47,561 bases of DNA from Sphingobacteriales bacterium (GCA_004144185.1 SEFP01000006.1:1-47561), one strand, 5' to 3'. Shown: positions 30,721 through 40,104, numbered from the stretch's first letter. Notes: generated by a model not told the origin, from the letters alone. A program made the numbers and translations.

Positions 30721-33700
30721 TTTCCACTCGATGTTCGACGTATACACCAACAATTAGGTCCATGTTTTTGCTAGTTAATAACGAGGATAGTACATCACTA
30801 TTTATCTGAAGTAGCTTTCCTTCAGATTGGGTTTGTCTTTGACGGTATGAAGAGTAATTATCAAATTCTTCAGGCAAATCCGACCATATTATTTCTTGAG
30901 CCGCAAGAGCTTCCTCTGTTGTTTGGTACCAAGCTTTTTTTGGAAGCACTGGCCGCTTTAAGTTCAGCAGCTGAATTAGATCTTTGTTTAAAAGTTTTAA
31001 CTGTGCTGAAATACCATTTCTAAGGGTATCATTGGTATCAATACTTTCATCAACACTTAAATCTGTTAACAAACCTATAATTTCAAAAGGTGGTTTGTTG
31101 AGATTGGACTCATCTATATCAATATCAATATTAGGAAAGTGGTATGCCCAAGTGCGTTTATCTAATGAGAGAGCGCGTGCTAAGGCACTCACTGTAGAAG
31201 GATTGACTAAGGTACTAGATATAATGACTTTTATTTCTTTTGTAGGAAAAGATGAAGTCCATGAAGCATCAATGTTGATCATTCGAGGGCTAGAGCAAAA
31301 GAAGACTTTATCCAAAATTTGTTTTTGAGAAATATTCTTAGACCAACGGTTCTCATTCATATGAGCATCCGTCCACAAGTCTTTCTCAAGAGGTTTGGAA
31401 TTTCTTAGATCAGATATCCAGGCTGGAGCTAGAGCAATAGAATTACGCGAAATCCAATGAGTCAAATCATCCCAATCATCATCTGAATCCACTAGGGGGT
31501 AACTTTCAATTAACTCTCCAATTACACAGTTCAATGCATGCCATTCAATATAGTCCCCATACCTTTCTATTATGGGCATACTTCCTTTAGATGAACTCCA
31601 AAGAGTATGTTGACGATCATTAAAGCGTGCTTTGCGGGGTTCTTCAGCCCAATGATGAACTTTCTCAGGGGTCTTCCATTCATCGATAAGCCATTTTTCA
31701 GCGCAACTCATGATTTTATCAACATCAACGCCATCAAAGATTCTAAGTACTGAACTGAATCTGTATTGCAGAGAATCGTGACCATAACTAAATCTACGGT
31801 TTTCTCCATCTTTCCATCCAAAGCTACGGTAACGGTGCTCTGTCTTTTTCACCTTTGCTAAATTAGATACGTTTATTTTTTCTATTTTATCTAATGTTTG
31901 CTTTGAAAAAGATTCTGCAAAGGTTTTAGCTAATGTAAGAACAATATTCTTAGCTATATTCCGAATAACAACATGTGGAAAGCTGTCATCTAAAGCTATG
32001 TCTATGAATAGTTGTTTAGTATCTAGGAGGGACGCAGGATGTTCATATACGATTCTCTGAGCCATTATCAGCGACCATAATCTTCCACTGTGCCAATAGA
32101 AGGGAGCAGTCGGATCTCTAAAACTTAAATCTTCAGTTCGATAGTATTCAGAGAATATTGATTTTAGTATTTCATTCTCACCCATGCTAGCTAATCTCCG
32201 ACCTACGTGGACTGCTTCCCACCTAAGACGGGTATCAACATCGGTCATGATATTGAAAAGCAATCTACCTAATGAACTTGTTGAATCTTTCGGCATATCT
32301 GAAAGGCTTAGCTCACGTCCGTGCGGAGTAAGACGTGAACCCAGTCGTTTTAAATACCATTCAAGAAGCTCTGAAGATTGTTTATCGTCAACTAAACTAA
32401 TAATGACTGAAGACAATTGAAAAAGCTCAGAACTTCTTAATATTAGTTTACTATTCTCAATAGCTTGCATTAGTAATTTTAATTTAGCAGAATTATCAAG
32501 ATTTACGGCAGCCAAGATCTTTGTAAGAGGATCAATATTATAATAATGGTTAGTAATAAACTCTACCAAATATCTAGAAATTACGTCAGGCAATTTTCGT
32601 TGACGCCATAAGCTGATAGCAGGTGTATCATCCCATGCGGCCAAAGTTTCTGAGATCCCAAGCCAACGACCTTTTACATGATAAGAACCAAAATCAGCAT
32701 TTGCGATAGCATCAAGGAAAGCTGTTCTATCTCCCAAGTTTGTTATCTCTTGGCGTAAACGAGATATGTAGGATTCTAAGTCAAAATATTTTTCTTTAGA
32801 TTTGAGATTTTGATAAAGATTAGATACTGCCTCTGGAGTTGTAAACTTAAGTCCTTTGCAATCAATATTTGGGACTTTTCCGTATTCTGATAAAGGAATG
32901 GTATCAGATTTAAGGGGAAGATTAGCTATGAAATTGAAAGTTGTTCTGAGTTTCTCTAAGTTTTCTCCACTTAGCTTCACTCCCGATGATTGAATAGCTT
33001 CAATCAGATTATTTGCGTCAGAAGGCGCGTTTCTAAGAAAATCTTCAGCAAGAAGTTCTACTGTATTACTGAATACTGAGACAGGCCCTTTCGATAAATC
33101 ATTTATGATCAAGCAAATTAGGTCATTTGAGGGTTTTGAGGTTAACGGTATAAGAGCAGCAATAGTACTTGAGGTAAGTTCTTTTAATTCTAATGCCCGT
33201 TTTAAGAAAGTTTCTATATTATACTTTAATGATTTAAGTCCTTGATCTTCCCAAGACGATAAGGCTGTTACTGCTACATGTGGAGAAAGTCGTGTAATAG
33301 CACTTACACTTTCCTCCCATGGGAAATGCTCATGATTACGCATGCGCTCTGCAACATCAGTTATAAAATTTGCAGCCGCTAATCCATGTATTGTATTATT
33401 ATTTTGCTCACATAGGGGAGCATCTTTGGCCAAGTGATCTATGATTTTGATTTGCTCAAATGATTCAGTATCAATATCTTTCGACAACTCAATAGCTTGC
33501 TCGAAGAAAGCTTGAGCATCATCTTTACTAAAGCTTAATGAAATCCGGCTAAACTCAATCGCTGCATCAACTTTATCAGATGCTGGTTCTCTTAACGATT
33601 CAAGTTCCTTACTTCTTGAGGAAATTTCATTAATAACAAGAGATTGGCTTTCATTTCTTATTATTAGACTTTTCCACAGATGACTTAAGCGTGTTCCAAA

Positions 33701-36700
33701 TGGGTCATTGCTCTGAGGTACAGCTATGGAATAAGCATTCTGATACAAAGAGCTCCAAGATTCATTGATATGCATTAAGGCTAGAATACTTGAAGAGGCG
33801 TTTCTACGTAGTCCCATACCATCAATTTGACGATCTAAAGCATATACATCTGAACCGAATCCTTTAAGTATACTCGGGTCGAATACTCCCGTTGTTGCCC
33901 ATTTTTTTAAGAGTTCTAATCTACTTAAGTAGAGAGGAAAAACGACTCGTATAAGACCTGCTTTTTCGCGATCAAGTGATAGTTTATCCTTAGACTTTGC
34001 TTTAGTTCCTTTTTTCTTTCTAGGAGTTAAATCTTCTTTTTGGATAAGAGATTCTAGATCTTTAATAAAACTTTCTACATCTAAAGTTTTTTTAGAACTG
34101 CTGCTCTTTAGCAGCCAGCAACGAATTAAAATGTCTAAAAGGTCAGTATTAAAGTATCCCCCATTTAGAGCACCTTTTTTCTTAAAATTAACAAGTTGCT
34201 TTGCAAACGAATACAGAATTTTATTGCTTACGCCTTTGCTTAGGCCCATCTCTCCTGCTGTGACTAGAAGTGTTAAAAATGGGACTTGCCACGATTGCCT
34301 ATCAGCTGCTGAAAAATGCCAAATATCTGGAATTAAACGAGATCGAATAGATCGTAGGCTTTTCGAGAGTTGGGATTTTTCAATTTCTTGTCCTGAAAGA
34401 GCCAAAGGTACTAGCAAAAGAAGATCCCAAAATGGTAGGAGAAGCTTCTCATCAAGAATAGAGTTTAGAATGCTTTTTTGCCCACGAATGATGAGGCGTG
34501 GAGCAAGATTTAGTGCAATTTTAAGTGCATATTGTGGCTGCCATTTAGTTTGAATATACTTAACTAATCGCGCTGGTTCTCCAACAATCGCGATTGATTC
34601 CGCAATAGCAAACACATCATCATCTTCAACTGACCAGTCATAGCGTTCATTTTCTGGAACTTTTGCCCGCCTACGCAGCCATTCATTATAGAAGTAGAAT
34701 TGCTCTCGTGCATGCACTTTATCTCCTGCATATGCTGCTCTCGCTGCGTCATGGGCAAGGACTCTTCCTTGAGCTGATGAGTTATCGGGGTCAGAGAGTA
34801 CAAGTCTATCAAGTGAGGTCCTAGCAAATCTGATTGCCAAGTCCGGATATTGTCTAAGAAGATTAGCTAAAAAATTTTCATCTTTTGAAGCCTCGGCACT
34901 CAGTAATATAACTTTGGTACTTTCGGTAGAATTGCTTGTCTGTTGACATGCCGACAACGCGCGCCGTAATCGGCGTAGCTGTATTTGTCGTTGAATAATA
35001 GGGTCGGCAATTGCTAAGGGCGTTAAGCTTTTCTCAATAATTGGAAGAATTTCTGAAGCTCGGTTTGCATAGACCAGTAAGTCAGCATAATTTACTGCTG
35101 CATAAGTATCGGATTCGTAAATTTTAGAAAAATAGTCGCAAGCAATATTTAGAGTTGTATCAAGATGAGGCTGACCTTCAGACCTTATAAAGTCTTCAAC
35201 ATCTTCATCAGCAATTATTACTTCGTCATTTTCTAATCGAATACTTGGCCAAACATCATTTATAAAGTCTTCAACTTCAGATTTAGAAATATTACTTATC
35301 TTAGTTAAATGGTGGATTGGAATAGGTGTGGGTAATGCTGATAAGGTAGATACTACTGAATAGTAAGCATTCTCGTTCCCAGATTTTTTTAAAGCCTCCT
35401 GAAATATTCCTCGGAGGAGACTCGGTACATCTTTCCCAGGGCGTAATGAATTGAGAGTTTTGTTAAGATCTCCGCCACCTGCTTTAATTGCGTATCGTTG
35501 AACGCGCGGAATGCCCCCAGAGAGTTTGTGAAATTGGTCTACCCAATCATCGGTTACATTCAACGAAAGTTTTGCATAATGTTGCGTCTCAAACTTTTCG
35601 AAAGGTGGACAGGGTACAAATATAGTACTTTTAGGAAGTTCTAAGCTATCCTTCCGATGTTCTCTGGTACTAAATACAATTTTTACATTGTTAGGCAAAT
35701 CTCCAAAGTTTGCTTTTGCTAGCTCATTAACAAAACAAATGTCTGGAGGACTTTGGTTAGATGCTGCAGTTACTGAATTATCTGCAGCATCTATCGCTAT
35801 AACCAATAACGCATCAGGTTTGACTTTTTGTAGAATTTCAGCAGCGGTGTATAATCTTTGGATAAATCTTTTTATAGTCACAGGATTGCGGGTCGCCCGA
35901 GATAGCATCAGTGGCGTACCAAGCTTCAAGTTTAACTCATTGGCTATTTGGACGAATGCATTTTCAGGCAAATGTCGTCTATCTGTCGAATAGGCATATT
36001 CACCAGCGCCATAACAATCAAATGCTATAAAGACTGATCCTTCAGGTAATAAATGTTCAAGCTGACGAAGTGTAGTAGTTTTTCCGCACCCGGCTTTTCC
36101 GTATAAGCATGCAATTGTAACGTTTGTTTGTAGAGCATTAAAAAGATTGGCGGCCGCTTGACGTTGTATCAGGTTTTCAAGTGGATCAAACTTTGCTGGA
36201 GCCGGGAATAAGCCACTTTCACTGGCAAGCCCAAACCATCCTAGAACTGCGGTTTTAGATATTGTGACTTGCTCTTGACCTGGCATTACAAGGTCACGCA
36301 TTTTAACAATTAAGTTATTAATATATTGTTCGTCATCAGCAATATCTGTAACTACCGCTGCAACTGCATTCCGAATTGCATATCTAGAGTTAGAACCACA
36401 CATACTGAAATCAAGCGAGTGAACGAATGATTTTAGGGCCATCTTACTAAGCCCCGTTGCCTTTTCTAATTTAGCAACATTACCGCGCGTTTTGTCGGAT
36501 ATGGTTTGATTACTATTCATGATAGCATGAATGGTATCTGTAATTTCTTGGCTAGCTGGTTGGTTACTTACTAGTTTAGTAATTATAACTGAAGTAGTTT
36601 TTGCATGCTTCTTCGCATCAGTATACGCATTTGCAAGCTTTCGAATGGGAGAATTGTTACTCTTTTTACCCGAGCTAACAGTGAGACGTGCAATTGTCCA

Positions 36701-36982
36701 AGGTTTTCCAGGCTCTGTCGTAGAATATTTTGCTTGGACTATTTCAATCTTTTCGGATGTTTCAACCGTTTTTCCCCCGTAATAAAGAACGCAATCCGCT
36801 CCTTCCCAAGCAATCTGATCTGCATTTTTAGATGCAACTCCTTCTATGGTTAAGGCTGTTAGCTGATTTTCAGGAGACAATAAGTTCAATGCGTTTTGAA
36901 GAGCCCACAATTCATGGAATTGGTCTCCAGCATTAGAGGGCCGAGCCCCAGCTCCTGCAATAATATTAGCTTTTTTTGCCAT
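30578..36982 (-). CDS. Avs-like STAND NTPase with N-terminal PD-(D/E)xK-type nuclease domain
   Basis: A 2134-aa protein, the largest in the window. Residues 1-100 look like a Cap4/DUF4297 or Mrr-type nuclease: AGDQFHELWALQNALNLL, then GADCVLYYGG (Asp63) and EIVQAKYST with a Q-x-K active-site triad end (residues 83-85). A P-loop follows, LYGKAGCGKTTT (about 293-304), with Walker B ALLVIAIDAAD (391-401) and an STAND/AAA layout. The remaining 1500 residues are helical repeat-like, as in antiviral STAND sensors that recognise phage proteins and then unleash the nuclease. The C-terminal 200 residues end with a beta-rich segment. AVAST type III/IV is the nearest family by architecture; I cannot say which phage protein is sensed. 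Confidence 0.8.
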   Translation of the reverse strand: MAKKANIIAGAGARPSNAGDQFHELWALQNALNLLSPENQLTALTIEGVASKNADQIAWEGADCVLYYGGKTVETSEKIEIVQAKYSTTEPGKPWTIARLTVSSGKKSNNSPIRKLANAYTDAKKHAKTTSVIITKLVSNQPASQEITDTIHAIMNSNQTISDKTRGNVAKLEKATGLSKMALKSFVHSLDFSMCGSNSRYAIRNAVAAVVTDIADDEQYINNLIVKMRDLVMPGQEQVTISKTAVLGWFGLASESGLFPAPAKFDPLENLIQRQAAANLFNALQTNVTIACLYGKAGCGKTTTLRQLEHLLPEGSVFIAFDCYGAGEYAYSTDRRHLPENAFVQIANELNLKLGTPLMLSRATRNPVTIKRFIQRLYTAAEILQKVKPDALLVIAIDAADNSVTAASNQSPPDICFVNELAKANFGDLPNNVKIVFSTREHRKDSLELPKSTIFVPCPPFEKFETQHYAKLSLNVTDDWVDQFHKLSGGIPRVQRYAIKAGGGDLNKTLNSLRPGKDVPSLLRGIFQEALKKSGNENAYYSVVSTLSALPTPIPIHHLTKISNISKSEVEDFINDVWPSIRLENDEVIIADEDVEDFIRSEGQPHLDTTLNIACDYFSKIYESDTYAAVNYADLLVYANRASEILPIIEKSLTPLAIADPIIQRQIQLRRLRRALSACQQTSNSTESTKVILLSAEASKDENFLANLLRQYPDLAIRFARTSLDRLVLSDPDNSSAQGRVLAHDAARAAYAGDKVHAREQFYFYNEWLRRRAKVPENERYDWSVEDDDVFAIAESIAIVGEPARLVKYIQTKWQPQYALKIALNLAPRLIIRGQKSILNSILDEKLLLPFWDLLLLVPLALSGQEIEKSQLSKSLRSIRSRLIPDIWHFSAADRQSWQVPFLTLLVTAGEMGLSKGVSNKILYSFAKQLVNFKKKGALNGGYFNTDLLDILIRCWLLKSSSSKKTLDVESFIKDLESLIQKEDLTPRKKKGTKAKSKDKLSLDREKAGLIRVVFPLYLSRLELLKKWATTGVFDPSILKGFGSDVYALDRQIDGMGLRRNASSSILALMHINESWSSLYQNAYSIAVPQSNDPFGTRLSHLWKSLIIRNESQSLVINEISSRSKELESLREPASDKVDAAIEFSRISLSFSKDDAQAFFEQAIELSKDIDTESFEQIKIIDHLAKDAPLCEQNNNTIHGLAAANFITDVAERMRNHEHFPWEESVSAITRLSPHVAVTALSSWEDQGLKSLKYNIETFLKRALELKELTSSTIAALIPLTSKPSNDLICLIINDLSKGPVSVFSNTVELLAEDFLRNAPSDANNLIEAIQSSGVKLSGENLEKLRTTFNFIANLPLKSDTIPLSEYGKVPNIDCKGLKFTTPEAVSNLYQNLKSKEKYFDLESYISRLRQEITNLGDRTAFLDAIANADFGSYHVKGRWLGISETLAAWDDTPAISLWRQRKLPDVISRYLVEFITNHYYNIDPLTKILAAVNLDNSAKLKLLMQAIENSKLILRSSELFQLSSVIISLVDDKQSSELLEWYLKRLGSRLTPHGRELSLSDMPKDSTSSLGRLLFNIMTDVDTRLRWEAVHVGRRLASMGENEILKSIFSEYYRTEDLSFRDPTAPFYWHSGRLWSLIMAQRIVYEHPASLLDTKQLFIDIALDDSFPHVVIRNIAKNIVLTLAKTFAESFSKQTLDKIEKINVSNLAKVKKTEHRYRSFGWKDGENRRFSYGHDSLQYRFSSVLRIFDGVDVDKIMSCAEKWLIDEWKTPEKVHHWAEEPRKARFNDRQHTLWSSSKGSMPIIERYGDYIEWHALNCVIGELIESYPLVDSDDDWDDLTHWISRNSIALAPAWISDLRNSKPLEKDLWTDAHMNENRWSKNISQKQILDKVFFCSSPRMINIDASWTSSFPTKEIKVIISSTLVNPSTVSALARALSLDKRTWAYHFPNIDIDIDESNLNKPPFEIIGLLTDLSVDESIDTNDTLRNGISAQLKLLNKDLIQLLNLKRPVLPKKAWYQTTEEALAAQEIIWSDLPEEFDNYSSYRQRQTQSEGKLLQINSDVLSSLLTSKNMDLIVGVYVEHRVENEYGKSYDEPKEKKSSQSFLIFKSNGKLELNGRSIGSWRSYCSKTKN

Positions 36983-37033
36983 CTACTTGTCTATAGCTCC
37001 TTGGTATCTGAATATAAAATGATTCTATAGGCA

Positions 37034-37062
37034 TTGTGAACTTTATTATTTAACCTCATAGT
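37034..37062 (+). promoter_or_regulatory. Possible sigma70-type promoter for leader RNA
   Basis: TTGTGA (37034-37039) and CATAGT (37057-37062) are separated by 17 nt; each matches 4 of 6 consensus bases. It would start a transcript running through the structured leader into the lipoprotein gene. Weak evidence on its own. Confidence 0.3.
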
Positions 37063-37082
37063 AATAGAGGCTCGTAAGAGTC

Positions 37083-37265
37083 GGGGCTTTGTAACCCCAA
37101 ACTAGGTGGCAGGCACCGCCAAGCAAGGTGCTATTCGCGTATTGAGCGCGTTTCTCGGCATATCTATGGCCGGGTGGCGATGTTCTGTCCAAGGTGCAAG
37201 CCAAAAGGCATCGCGCCGACCTAGTTCGGTTACAAACACCCGGCCTCTCTTTTGAGGCCGTTTTT
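37083..37265 (+). ncRNA. Structured leader RNA with alternative pairings, candidate attenuator or satellite regulatory RNA
   Basis: No protein explains this stretch. Stem A pairs TTTGTAACC (37088-37096) with GGTTACAAA (37228-37236) and AACTAGGT (37100-37107) with ACCTAGTT (37219-37226), a 17-bp bulged helix. Stem B pairs GGCCGGGTG (37168-37176) with CACCCGGCC (37237-37245) perfectly. Stem B cannot form together with the terminator at 37241-37265 because both use 37241-37245, and it crosses stem A as a pseudoknot. A separate hairpin uses GGGG/CCCC at 37083-37098. The layout suggests a terminator/antiterminator choice ahead of the lipoprotein gene. Phage P4-type immunity RNAs (C4) are another possible parallel. 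A 74-codon minus-strand reading frame covers the area but is probably incidental. Confidence 0.55.
37241..37265 (+). terminator. Rho-independent terminator in the leader region
   Basis: CGGCCTC / GAGGCCG is a perfect 7-bp stem with a 6-nt loop, followed by TTTTT at 37261-37265. It lies only 27 nt before the lipoprotein ATG. Its 5' arm is also part of an upstream alternative pairing. Confidence 0.85.
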
Positions 37266-37291
37266 GTCAACTTAACGAGGACGCTAAACCC

Positions 37292-37897
37292 ATGAGATAT
37301 GCTACAGGAGTTGCAATTGCTATATTATTGGCAGGGTGCCAATCGTCAGGCTCAACATGGGTTGCGATAAATAGCCAAGATCAATTTACAGACTCAACTA
37401 CGAAGATAGTTACAGTAGGATCTTTGCCTTCTCACGGAACATTGTTTACTCAATCCATGCACTACTATCCATTTGTGGGCATTCAAAACGACGAGATATA
37501 CGTAGGTCTAAGGTCAGGCGGGCGGTATCCTTTGCCCACAGGTACAGTCCAGCTTAGGATAGACAACAACAAATCCTGGACTATCACAACTGATGAGACA
37601 CCCATCTACTTAATGCCTGCTTCACCGGCCATCCCACAGGGTATTGCTGTACCGGGTATGGACATGTCTAAATTCCAAACTCAAATGATGCAAACTGTCG
37701 CTAAGGCTGCGTCGCCGTATACAGCCACTACGGGCGCAAAAGCTAAAAGCATTCTCAAGGAAATGACAACCGGGAAGAAAGTGATTTACCGCACTGTGGG
37801 AATCAATCAAGCGGCATCAACTACGGGGGAAGTTGCAATCGACTCTTCTTTCATAGAATCATTACGTAAAATTGGCATTGACCCTAACAAGCTTTAG
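37292..37897 (+). CDS. Small lipoprotein of unknown function
   Basis: A 201-aa secreted lipoprotein. The N-terminus MRYATGVAIAILLAGCQSSG has a lipobox (LAGC, Cys16) for lipid attachment. The mature part is polar and Thr/Ser rich (STWVAINSQDQFTDSTTKIVTV; VQLRIDNNKSWTITTDETPIYLMPASPA), suggesting beta structure. It has no recognised domain. A GAGGA ribosome-binding site lies about 12 nt ahead. The only gene after the leader RNA and terminator on this strand, it is the likely target of that RNA. Its role in the island (adhesin, immunity or exclusion factor) is open. Confidence 0.7.
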   Translation: MRYATGVAIAILLAGCQSSGSTWVAINSQDQFTDSTTKIVTVGSLPSHGTLFTQSMHYYPFVGIQNDEIYVGLRSGGRYPLPTGTVQLRIDNNKSWTITTDETPIYLMPASPAIPQGIAVPGMDMSKFQTQMMQTVAKAASPYTATTGAKAKSILKEMTTGKKVIYRTVGINQAASTTGEVAIDSSFIESLRKIGIDPNKL

Positions 37898-37952
37898 AAC
37901 TTCAGCGAGTACCTTAACTTGATTGGAGTAAAAAGCTTGGATGCTGAAGAGT

Positions 37953-38522
37953 TCAACTGAGCTGTTTGAGTAACGCGGCATAAGCTTCGATATTGGGTAA
38001 CGCGGCAGTCACCAACTTCACTATCTCTGGACGTTTTGTTTTTCGATGGGAATCTGTAAAACCATTATATCCAGTATGAAATTGTGCACCAGTACTGAGC
38101 AATCGGCACCACTCTCTAATATCTTGTTCGATTTTGATGAATTCGTCCGTGCTTACAAACTGGTCGGGTAACTGGCCATGGAAAAGTTTATTTCTATATC
38201 CTTTGGCCTTCCGGAGAACTTTCATGAGCCTAGTGTGCTCAGGGCCGATCATGTCCGCCAGTGTTTTACCGGCTAACAGGGCTATTCCTTTCTCCAGACC
38301 TTTAAAAGAGAGTTTATCTGCCTCATGCAGAGTTTGGCGCAACGCGCCACTTAGGCGATGGTCAAATGCATCCGCCTGGAAGACTAGATTTGTGAAGACC
38401 TTTCGAGTTTGACGTTCAGCGCGGAGATACGTGAGGGTAAAAGCGTCAACTCCGCGTGTACTGTGTGTTGACTCCAAAATCATGTCTACCGGTAGAAATT
38501 CGTTATCAAAATCCCTGTTCAT
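37953..38522 (-). CDS. HEPN-like protein with R-x4-H motif, putative ribonuclease
   Basis: A 189-aa, probably all-helical cytoplasmic protein. The region KAKGYRNKLFHGQLPDQFVSTDE (about residues 105-127) contains R-N-K-L-F-H, the HEPN ribonuclease R-x4-H signature, followed by a helix ending REWCRLLSTG. Upstream helices (FTNLVFQADAFDHRLSGALRQ) complete a HEPN-size fold. It is a stand-alone gene, convergent with the lipoprotein gene, in an island with another HEPN protein, so a defence or TA role is plausible. No antitoxin partner such as an MNT nucleotidyltransferase is seen beside it. Function is inferred from the motif. Confidence 0.65.
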   Translation of the reverse strand: MNRDFDNEFLPVDMILESTHSTRGVDAFTLTYLRAERQTRKVFTNLVFQADAFDHRLSGALRQTLHEADKLSFKGLEKGIALLAGKTLADMIGPEHTRLMKVLRKAKGYRNKLFHGQLPDQFVSTDEFIKIEQDIREWCRLLSTGAQFHTGYNGFTDSHRKTKRPEIVKLVTAALPNIEAYAALLKQLS

Positions 38523-38591
38523 CCATCGTCTCCATTTTGTGCCAATACTAGCATGACTCTATTGTACCTGCATCGACCTTGAGGACTGGAT

Positions 38592-39485
38592 GTGTCAGTC
38601 TGCCCCATTAGGGAGATCGATTTGAAAGAACTCGAAGATATTTTAGCTAAATACAAAGGAGTATCTTTGCCGGTTGTGGGAGATGCGCTTCCTGATCTAG
38701 AAAAATTTGCAAAGCGATTCTTCGCCGACTGTGCGGAAATCTACGATATTGTCACCCGTACAAGAGATATTAAACGGAATCCATCAGGGTTCTCGCTAAT
38801 TGACGCTCCCATCCTAGGCTTGTTGGTCAAGATCAGTAAACTCATTAGAGAAATCGTTAAGTATTATGATAGCGGGGATGCAAACGTCATCGCTTATATG
38901 GATCGGCATGCGATAGAGGCGGCTGTTGTTGCCCGATACTTGCTTTTTGCGACTCCGGAAACAATAGAAAATTATAGGAAGTGCTCGTTTAAAGACCGTC
39001 TTGCAATTTTTGAGTCTGCAGACGAGGGCTTTTATGTAACTAAGGCTGGCAAGCGTCTGAAGGCTTCGATTAATGACCAGTTCAAAGCTGAGGGCTTCAA
39101 TGCGTCAAGCTTCGAACTTCAAAAAAAGCAAAAATGGAAAGTAGAGGGGAAAAGTGTTCGCGACATGTTCGATGAAATCGGTATGGGAGAACTCTACGGC
39201 AACGTTTATGGCTTTGGTTCAGAGTCGATCCACGCAAGCTGGGGACACTCTATAAATTTCGACCTTTCTCGAAATACCGATGGCACCTATTCGTCATTCC
39301 CGATAGAAATGCCCGCCGACGTACGGTATGTCGGCCCCGTCTTACTATTTTGTAACCCAGCCTACATAGAATGGTGTAAGCGGGTCGGGCTGGAAGAGTT
39401 GGTAAGTATGCTGGGCTGGATAGAACGGGTTAACCGCCAACTATTCGATGCTTTTGATGCAGTTTATCAACCTCAGGATGGGTAG
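38592..39485 (+). CDS. DUF5677-like helical protein
   Basis: A 297-aa protein beginning at a GTG (38592), with GAGGA 7 nt ahead. The central region AYMDRHAIEAAVVARYLLFATPETIENYRKCSFKDRLAIF (about residues 100-140) and a later YGFGSESIHASWGHSINF (about 205-222) recall the DUF5677 layout of an E-x3-AR helix and a C-terminal Ser/His motif. No HEPN R-x4-H is present. The gene is divergent from the HEPN-like gene (69 bp between starts) and overlaps the next convergent gene by 13 nt. DUF5677 members are common in accessory islands, but their function is unknown. Confidence 0.6.
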   Translation: MSVCPIREIDLKELEDILAKYKGVSLPVVGDALPDLEKFAKRFFADCAEIYDIVTRTRDIKRNPSGFSLIDAPILGLLVKISKLIREIVKYYDSGDANVIAYMDRHAIEAAVVARYLLFATPETIENYRKCSFKDRLAIFESADEGFYVTKAGKRLKASINDQFKAEGFNASSFELQKKQKWKVEGKSVRDMFDEIGMGELYGNVYGFGSESIHASWGHSINFDLSRNTDGTYSSFPIEMPADVRYVGPVLLFCNPAYIEWCKRVGLEELVSMLGWIERVNRQLFDAFDAVYQPQDG

Positions 39486-39709
39486 CTGAGCGAGACAAGT
39501 TTTTCTTGCTGTTTTAGCAGAGCTGCTTCCCACTCTTCATCAGTTCCATGGTCAATTACGATCATTATACGATTAGTTCCGACACGTTTAAGTGCGTCAA
39601 TTTTACTATTCGGAATACTTGGATTGAATACGACTACATTACATAGATTTCGTTGTGCCAAATTCTGTTGTTCAAGCTTTGTTACTCTAGCCACGCGGTT
39701 TTTGTACAT
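39473..39709 (-). CDS. Small island protein, unknown
   Basis: A 78-aa protein translated from an ATG sharing one base with the upstream stop (TGATG), so it is coupled to the 94-aa gene. It has a Gln/Asn-rich N-terminus (KLEQQNLAQRNLCNVVVF) and a C-terminal helix rich in Glu (DEEWEAALLKQQEKLV). Size and context resemble small accessory genes of phage satellites. No family assignment. Confidence 0.55.
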   Translation of the reverse strand: MYKNRVARVTKLEQQNLAQRNLCNVVVFNPSIPNSKIDALKRVGTNRIMIVIDHGTDEEWEAALLKQQEKLVSLSYPS

Positions 39710-39993
39710 CAGTTAACTCGCTTCATTTCTAATGCTTCAATACGACTTTCCAACTCTGTATCCGTAAGAATACGTGACAAAATTGACAACATGTTTGCCA
39801 ATCTACTTGCATCAGCTACATCAATTTTACCTACTCTCGCTTCGCGATAGAGTTTGGCTAACTCATGAGAGACATCACCAACAGTTTTCAGCTTTACTCT
39901 CATACTGTTTTTGTGGAGGGGGGAGTAGTTGGCATCATTAAGCTCAGAGCCATTTATTCCAGTTTCATTCAGCGTTATTTGATTGTTTTGCAT
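39709..39993 (-). CDS. Small island protein, unknown
   Basis: A 94-aa protein, upstream member of a coupled pair with the 78-aa gene. A polar N-terminus is followed by a helical segment VSHELAKLYREARVGKIDVADASRLANMLSILSRILTDTELE with a pattern that I associate with short phage or satellite genes of unknown role. It has no DNA-binding motif that I can identify with confidence. It begins 111 nt downstream of the DUF3987-like gene on the same strand. Confidence 0.55.
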   Translation of the reverse strand: MQNNQITLNETGINGSELNDANYSPLHKNSMRVKLKTVGDVSHELAKLYREARVGKIDVADASRLANMLSILSRILTDTELESRIEALEMKRVN

Positions 39994-40104
39994 AACATAA
40001 AACCAATAATCAATTCATTTTTGAGTAAGGAGTAGAGTTGTAAAGTGATAAATCGTGCATGCGCCAGTCAAATAACACTAAACCAGATTTATCACTTTAC
40101 CACT

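Noticed and set aside
34564-34827. 87-codon frame inside the large NTPase gene
   Set aside because: Internal shadow of the 2134-aa reading frame on the same strand, different frame.
37046-37270. 74-codon minus-strand frame over the structured RNA region (ending in YYYEVK)
   Set aside because: Lies exactly on the paired RNA segments and has no ribosome-binding site. Small predicted proteins over such regions are commonly over-annotated, so RNA is the better reading.
38134-38412. 92-codon frame opposite the HEPN-like gene
   Set aside because: Antisense to a gene with a clear R-x4-H motif; Ser/Arg/Leu-rich shadow.
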